Shown here: positions 59,486 to 64,000 of the stretch, one piece after another | How the letters are laid out: each line of letters starts with the position of its first letter | How positions within the stretch are numbered: the first letter of the stretch is position 1 | NCBI RefSeq assembly: GCF_030908245.1 | Contig: NZ_JAVFJJ010000001.1 | Coordinates: 293,565 to 357,564, forward strand | DNA length: 64,000 nucleotides | Direction: 5' to 3' | From: Sinomonas sp. ASV322 | GTDB taxonomy: Bacteria > Actinomycetota > Actinomycetes > Actinomycetales > Micrococcaceae | Translations under genes and position numbers: made by a program | The notes under the pieces: model-generated | What the model saw: only the letters and a program-made list of their open reading frames with translations | Databases searched by the model: none | What the model was told of the DNA's origin: nothing

Positions 59486-60955
59486 TCACCAGGGCGAGGG
59501 CTTGTAGTCCTTGAGGAACACGCCGTAGAGGTCCGTCCCGCCCTCTCCCATGACGATCGGGTCGTACACCCGCGCAGCGCCGTCGACGAGATCGAGGGGA
59601 GCGTGGAACCCCTCGTCCGCGAGCCTGACCTTCGTGTAGTGGGGGCGCTCGTCGGTGATCCAGCCCGTGTCGACGGCCGTCATGAGGATGCGGTCGCTCG
59701 TGAACATCTCGCCGGCACTCGTGCGCGTGAGCATGTTGAGGGAGGCCTTCGCCATGTTGGTGTGGGGATGCCCAGGACCCTTGTATTTGCGCCCGAACTG
59801 ACCCTCCATGGCGGAGACGTTCACGACGTACTTGCGCAGCGCCGTCGAACGCCGCATCGCCTCGCGCAGGCGGCTGATCAGCAGGAAGGGCGCGGTGACG
59901 TTGCAGAGCTGCACTTCGAGCAGCTCGAGGGGGTCGACCTGGTCCACGACCTGCGTCCACGAATTGATGGTCGCGAGGTCGGGAACGAGGCCGCCCGCGT
60001 CGATCGCCGTGCCGGCCTCGATCCGGTCGAGTGAGGCGGACCCGGTCGAGAGGGCCAGGGCCGTGACCGCATCAGGCGCGAGGACGGGGTGTCCTGCGAC
60101 GCTCCCCGCGATCGAGAGCGGGTGGCGGTCATGCGCGTGCCCGAAGGTAAGGAGCTCGGGCCCGCCGTTGGACGCGAGGAGCTCGGCCGGGAGCGGCTCG
60201 TCTTCGGCGTCGACGAGCGGGCGGTACGCAGTGGGGGAGCGGCGCACGGTCTGGGCCGCGTTGTTGATGATGATGTCGAGAGGACCCTCGGCGTCCACCG
60301 AGTCGGCGAGAGAGATGACCTGAGACGGGTCGCGCAGGTCGATGCCGACAATCCGCAGGCGGTGCAACCATTCCCCGCTGTCCTCCATCGCGGCGAATCG
60401 CCGTGCCGCGTCCTTGGGGAAGCGCGTCGTGATCGTCGTGTGGGCGCCGTCGCGGAGGAGGCGGAGCGCGATGTACATCCCGATCTTGGCGCGCCCTCCC
60501 GTGAGGAGGGCGCGCCGACCGGTCAGATCCGTGCGCGCGTCGCGCTTCGCGTGGCTGAATGCCGCGCATTCGGGGCACAGCTGGTGATAGAAGGCATCCA
60601 CCTGCGTGTACGGCTGCTTGCAGATGTAGCACGCCCGTGCCTTGATGAGGTGCCCGGCAACCTCTCCGGTGGCCGAGGGCTTGAGCTTGTTGCCCTTGGT
60701 CTCATCGTCGATGCGATCGGGGGCCGCCGTCGCCGTCTGGGCGATGACGGTGCGGTCGGCCTCGGCGATCGCATCCCGCTTCTGGGTCCGTGTGAAGCGC
60801 CGGTGCGCCTTGAACATCTTGCCCGTGGCGCGCCGCACGGCGATGAAGTCCGGGTGCTCCTCGTCGTACTCGTGGATCTTCCCGAGCACTTTGAGGCAGG
60901 CTTGGATTTCCTCCGGGCTCAATGCCTCGGTGGACGCGGGATCGGTGGAGCTCAT
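59486..60955 (-). CDS. SDR oxidoreductase with N-terminal zinc ribbon
   Basis: A 489-residue protein. Residues 1-105 are charged and helical. Cys109, Cys112, Cys127 and Cys130 form a treble CXXC zinc site. The SDR fold follows, with TGGRAKIG at 152-159, NNAAQ, and Ser381 in VSAMEG. At the YXXXK position the residue before Lys403 by four is Thr399, so the catalytic tyrosine is missing; Tyr391 is nearby. AGGAGG lies three bases before the ATG at 60955, and TAGACT eight bases. The substrate is unknown and a redox role is uncertain. Confidence 0.8.
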   Translation of the reverse strand: MSSTDPASTEALSPEEIQACLKVLGKIHEYDEEHPDFIAVRRATGKMFKAHRRFTRTQKRDAIAEADRTVIAQTATAAPDRIDDETKGNKLKPSATGEVAGHLIKARACYICKQPYTQVDAFYHQLCPECAAFSHAKRDARTDLTGRRALLTGGRAKIGMYIALRLLRDGAHTTITTRFPKDAARRFAAMEDSGEWLHRLRIVGIDLRDPSQVISLADSVDAEGPLDIIINNAAQTVRRSPTAYRPLVDAEDEPLPAELLASNGGPELLTFGHAHDRHPLSIAGSVAGHPVLAPDAVTALALSTGSASLDRIEAGTAIDAGGLVPDLATINSWTQVVDQVDPLELLEVQLCNVTAPFLLISRLREAMRRSTALRKYVVNVSAMEGQFGRKYKGPGHPHTNMAKASLNMLTRTSAGEMFTSDRILMTAVDTGWITDERPHYTKVRLADEGFHAPLDLVDGAARVYDPIVMGEGGTDLYGVFLKDYKPSPW

Positions 60956-60978
60956 GACCTCCTAGTCTACCGAGGGGT

Positions 60979-62400
60979 CTAGCGAGGCTGCACCTCTGCT
61001 GCTTCGCGCACGGACGACGACGGCGTGCCCGCCTCGGCGCCGTCGTCGGCTGCCGCGGTGGCTGCGTGGGCACCGTGCGACGTAGCGGCGGCGTGGTCCT
61101 CGTAGTCGGCCGGATGCTTGGAGGCCCAGGCCGCGGCAAGCTTGCGCTCGTCGTCGTCCGGCTCGGGCACGTGCTGGTCCTTGGCGAGCACGGTGATCCC
61201 GGAATCGGTGACCTGGAAGCCCCGGGCCTTGTCGAGCTTCGCGTCGAGGCCCACCGTAGCGCCGGCGGGAACAACGACGTTCTTGTCGAGGATCGCCCGG
61301 TTGATCACCGCGCCTTCGCCGATGCGGCAGCCGTCCATGAGCACCGAGTCGAGGATCCGCGCGCCAGCATTGACGCGCACATCGTGCGCGAGCACGGATC
61401 CTTCAACCGAGCCGCCCGTGACCACCACGCCGCTCGACACGATCGAATCGAGCGCCGATCCGACGCTGCCCCCGACGCCTCGCACGAACTTCGCGGGCGG
61501 GGATACGCTCTGCCGGGTGTAGATGGGCCACTTCGAGTTGTAGAGGTTGAACACCGGCAGCGGCGAGATGAGGTCCATATGGGCGTCGTAGAACGAGTCG
61601 ATCGTGCCTACGTCGCGCCAGTACGTGCGGTCGCGTTCGGTGGAACCGGGAATCTCGTTCTGGGTGAAGTCGTAGACGCCCGCTTCCCCGCGATCGACGA
61701 AGTAGGGCACGATGTCGCCGCCCATGTCGTGCTTGGTGTCGAGCCGCTCGGCGTCGCGCTTGAGCGCCTCGACGAGCGCCTCGGAGTCGAAGACGTAGTT
61801 GCCCATCGATGCGAGGAACTGGTCGGGCGCGTCGGGGAGGCCGGGAGTGGTCGGGGGCTTCTCGACGAACGCCGCGATCTTCCCCGGATCCGTCGCGTCG
61901 GTCTGGATGACGCCGAACTGGTTCGCCATGCTGAGCGGCTGGCGCACGGCGGCGACGGTGGCCTTGGCGCCTGACGCGATGTGGGCCTGGACCATCTGGT
62001 CGAAGTCCATGCGGTACACGTGGTCCGCGCCGACGACGACGACGATGTCCGGCTGGTCGTCCTTGATGAGGTTGAGGGACTGGTAGATGGCATTAGCACT
62101 GCCGAGGAACCAGCTCTTGCCAACGCGCTGCTGCGCGGGAACCGACGCGACGTAGTTCTGCAGGAGCGTCGAAAGTCGCCACGTCTCGGAAATGTGGCGG
62201 TCAAGGCTGTGGGATTTGTACTGCGTGAGGACGACGATGTGCCGGTACCCGGAATTCACGAGGTTCGACAGGGCGAAGTCGATGAGTCGATACGAGCCCG
62301 CGAACGGCACGGCCGGTTTAGCCCGGTCCGCGGTGAGCGGCATGAGCCGCTTCCCCTCTCCACCGGCCAAGACGATAGCTAACACTCGTTTGGGCGCCAT
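60979..62400 (-). CDS. glgC: Glucose-1-phosphate adenylyltransferase
   Basis: A 473-residue ADP-glucose pyrophosphorylase, making ADP-glucose for glycogen or maltose-1-phosphate synthesis. The N-terminal [16 protein letters not shown] is the nucleotide loop with catalytic Arg. [19 protein letters not shown] and the C-terminal left-handed beta-helix follow. ATG 62400 is preferred because its N-terminus [15 protein letters not shown] is conserved; an ATG at 62451 adds 17 residues. A 60-residue Ala-rich tail extends the C-terminus (usual length about 410-430). Divergent from glgA. Confidence 0.95.
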   Translation of the reverse strand: MAPKRVLAIVLAGGEGKRLMPLTADRAKPAVPFAGSYRLIDFALSNLVNSGYRHIVVLTQYKSHSLDRHISETWRLSTLLQNYVASVPAQQRVGKSWFLGSANAIYQSLNLIKDDQPDIVVVVGADHVYRMDFDQMVQAHIASGAKATVAAVRQPLSMANQFGVIQTDATDPGKIAAFVEKPPTTPGLPDAPDQFLASMGNYVFDSEALVEALKRDAERLDTKHDMGGDIVPYFVDRGEAGVYDFTQNEIPGSTERDRTYWRDVGTIDSFYDAHMDLISPLPVFNLYNSKWPIYTRQSVSPPAKFVRGVGGSVGSALDSIVSSGVVVTGGSVEGSVLAHDVRVNAGARILDSVLMDGCRIGEGAVINRAILDKNVVVPAGATVGLDAKLDKARGFQVTDSGITVLAKDQHVPEPDDDERKLAAAWASKHPADYEDHAAATSHGAHAATAAADDGAEAGTPSSSVREAAEVQPR

Positions 62401-62499
62401 TGCGCAACCCCCGTCTTCCGTCGTTCCGGACAGTCTGACCCCCTCCGTCATCGGAGGATCGCCACGGGGTTCACACTAGATCACCAACCCGTCACCGAC

Positions 62500-62511
62500 T
62501 ACGTTGGTCCC
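62500..62511 (+). promoter_or_regulatory. Leaderless-type promoter of glgA
   Basis: TACGTT, six bases (GGTCCC), then GTG at 62512. Confidence 0.5.
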
Positions 62512-63708
62512 GTGCGAATTGACATTGTGACCAAAGAATTTCCCCCGGAGATCTATGGTGGCGCGGGGGTGCATGTCGCTGAGCTCAGCAGGGTCCTCGC
62601 CCGCGAGGTCGATCTCAGGGTCCACGCCTTCGGCGCGCCCCGCGACGCGACCGTCGACGGCGCGGCGATCACGTCCCATCAGGTCCCGCCTCAGCTCGCG
62701 GGCGCGAACGCCGCGCTGCAGACCCTCGGGATCGATGTCGACATCGTGCCCGAGGTCTCGGGCGCCGATGTCGTCCATTCACACACGTGGTACGCGAACA
62801 TGGCCGGGCACATCGCGTCGATCCTGTACGGCATCCCGCACGTTCTGAGCGCGCACAGCCTCGAGCCCCTTCGGCCCTGGAAGGCGGAGCAGCTCGGCGG
62901 CGGCTATCGTCTCTCGTCGTGGGTCGAGAAGACCGCCTACGAGGCCGCGTCGGCCATCATCGCCGTATCACACGGCATGCGAGACGACATCCTGCGCTGC
63001 TACCCGGGCGTTGACCCCGCGAAGGTCCGCGTGGTCCACAACGGCATCGACGTTTCCCTGTGGGGACGCGACGAGGGCACGGACTACGTGCGGGCACTCG
63101 GCATCGATCCCGAGAAGCCGTCGGTCGTGTTCGTCGGCCGCAACACGCGCCAGAAGGGCGTGCCGTATCTCCTCAGGGCCGCGTCCAAGCTTCCCGCCGA
63201 CGTCCAGCTCGTCCTCTGCCTTGGCGCCGCGGACACTCCCGAGCTCGCGAAGGAGACCGCGGCCCTCATCGACGGGCTCAAGGCCGAACGCGAAGGGGTC
63301 ATCCTCATCGAGCGCATGCTTCCGCGCGCCGAGCTCATCCAGGTCCTGAGCCACGCGACCGCGTTTGCCTGCCCGAGCATCTACGAGCCCCTGGGCATCG
63401 TGAACCTCGAGGCGATGGCGTGTGGCGCGGCGGTCGTCGCAACGGCCACCGGCGGCATCCCCGAGGTCGTCGACCACGGGACGACGGGCCTCCTTGTCCC
63501 GATCGAGCAGGTCACGGACGGGACGGGCACGCCGTTGGACCCGGAGAAGTTCGTGGGCGACTTCGCCGCGGCCCTGATCGAAGTCGTGTCGGACCCGGCG
63601 CGAGCACGTGCGATGGGCAAGGCGGGTCGCTCCCGGGCCGAGCAGAACTTCTCGTGGGGCAGCATCGGCAACGCGACCCTTGAGGTTTACCGCTCGGTCC
63701 TCGCCTAG
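62512..63708 (+). CDS. glgA: Actinobacterial GT4 glycogen synthase / maltose-1-phosphate synthase
   Basis: A 398-residue GT4 glycosyltransferase. KEFPPEIYGGAGVHV is the acceptor/ADP-glucose binding start, HSHTWYANMAG the second block, VGRNTRQKG and PSIYEPLGIVNLEAMACG the donor site with the conserved E-X7-E. The M. tuberculosis homologue (Rv1212c, renamed GlgM) makes alpha-maltose 1-phosphate, so this may be the true product. The GTG start is six bases after TACGTT. It is divergent from glgC, its source of ADP-glucose. Confidence 0.93.
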   Translation: MRIDIVTKEFPPEIYGGAGVHVAELSRVLAREVDLRVHAFGAPRDATVDGAAITSHQVPPQLAGANAALQTLGIDVDIVPEVSGADVVHSHTWYANMAGHIASILYGIPHVLSAHSLEPLRPWKAEQLGGGYRLSSWVEKTAYEAASAIIAVSHGMRDDILRCYPGVDPAKVRVVHNGIDVSLWGRDEGTDYVRALGIDPEKPSVVFVGRNTRQKGVPYLLRAASKLPADVQLVLCLGAADTPELAKETAALIDGLKAEREGVILIERMLPRAELIQVLSHATAFACPSIYEPLGIVNLEAMACGAAVVATATGGIPEVVDHGTTGLLVPIEQVTDGTGTPLDPEKFVGDFAAALIEVVSDPARARAMGKAGRSRAEQNFSWGSIGNATLEVYRSVLA

Positions 63709-63767
63709 CGACGAAGCGAGCGGACGGCCAACGCCGGCACCCCCAGCCGGCCCCGCGGCCGCGGCGG

Positions 63768-63789
63768 GAGCGGCCCCGGGGGGCCGCTC
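63768..63789. terminator. Bidirectional terminator between glgA and hsp20
   Basis: GAGCGGCCCC and GGGGCCGCTC are complementary 10-base arms separated by two bases, between convergent genes. No T-run. Confidence 0.5.
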
Positions 63790-63812
63790 GCGGTCGTCGT
63801 CCGCTGCCCAGG

Positions 63813-64000
63813 TCAGTCGCGGCTCACGTTGATTCTCGTGGGACCGGGACCGCTGTCTGATGCCGCGGGGACGCGCACCTCAAGGACGCCGTCCTTGTAG
63901 CTGGCCCTGATATCGTCCTGCACCGCGTTCCGCGGGAGCGGCACCGCGCGCGAGAACGAGCCGTAGCGGAACTCCGAGCGGTAGCCCTCCTTGGCCGCGT
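63813..64000 (-). CDS. Hsp20/alpha-crystallin small heat-shock protein (C-terminal part only)
   Basis: The last 61 residues plus stop of a small heat-shock protein, cut by the right edge; the start is outside the window. YRSEFRYGSFSRAVPLP and the beta-strand KDGVLEVRVPA are the conserved alpha-crystallin core blocks. The C-terminal INVSRD lacks the usual IXI motif in its common form, although TRIN lies where it would be. It is a cytosolic chaperone holding unfolded proteins. Confidence 0.88.
   Translation of the reverse strand, partial: AAKEGYRSEFRYGSFSRAVPLPRNAVQDDIRASYKDGVLEVRVPAASDSGPGPTRINVSRD

Overview
The window is about 70% G+C chromosomal backbone from an actinobacterium, most likely a Micrococcaceae member (Arthrobacter/Sinomonas-like). 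This rests on the gene set (WhiA, OpcA, DUF3099, SufR, a GT4 glycogen synthase), frequent GTG starts, G/C-ending codons, and gene order. From memory, the order resembles the Mycobacterium tuberculosis Rv1420-Rv1484 stretch (uvrC-rapZ-yvcK-whiA, gap-pgk-tpi-secG, pgl-opcA-zwf-tal-tkt, ctaB, ctaA/ABC, sufRBDC, ABC-F, fabG). I see no rRNA, tRNA, CRISPR array, prophage or insertion sequence.

Layout. 1-4351: DEAD-box helicase (cut by the left edge), trans-aconitate methyltransferase, MBL hydrolase, GntR regulator. 4441-13931: uvrA with a probable SOS box, HAD phosphatase, acyltransferase, uvrC, rapZ, yvcK, whiA. 14043-26925: sodA, the lower-glycolysis run gap-pgk-tpiA-secG, then an oppositely oriented pentose-phosphate run tkt-tal-pgi-zwf-opcA-pgl. 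27231-30891: ctaB, ctaA and a two-gene ABC transporter. 31028-35828: sufR-B-D-C and a DUF59 (sufT-like) gene, without sufS or sufU. 35950-40597: acyl-CoA ligase and unusual thiolase, convergent with an ECF biotin-type transporter (bioY-M-N). 40783-49772: ABC-F, YbaK, SURF1, two small conserved genes, fabG plus an atypical SDR, serB, ABC ATPase, TauE/SafE transporter, rRNA/tRNA methyltransferase. 49893-57473: rpmE2 with a structured leader, domain-permuted lipoate ligase, pepN, and a three-gene ATP-grasp / alpha-E / transglutaminase cluster. 57531-64000: TetR/MFS pair, zinc-ribbon SDR, divergent glgC/glgA, and the C-terminal end of an Hsp20 gene.

The genes are mainly housekeeping: excision repair, central carbon flux, haem A and Fe-S biogenesis, cofactor uptake and glycogen synthesis. 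The most distinctive features are (i) a recurrent leaderless start signature, TANNNT followed by exactly six bases and then ATG/GTG, at eleven genes; (ii) palindromic repeats between convergent genes; (iii) enzymes with altered catalytic residues (thiolase, two SDRs); and (iv) the ATP-grasp/alpha-E/transglutaminase cluster, whose biochemical role is, to my knowledge, not settled.
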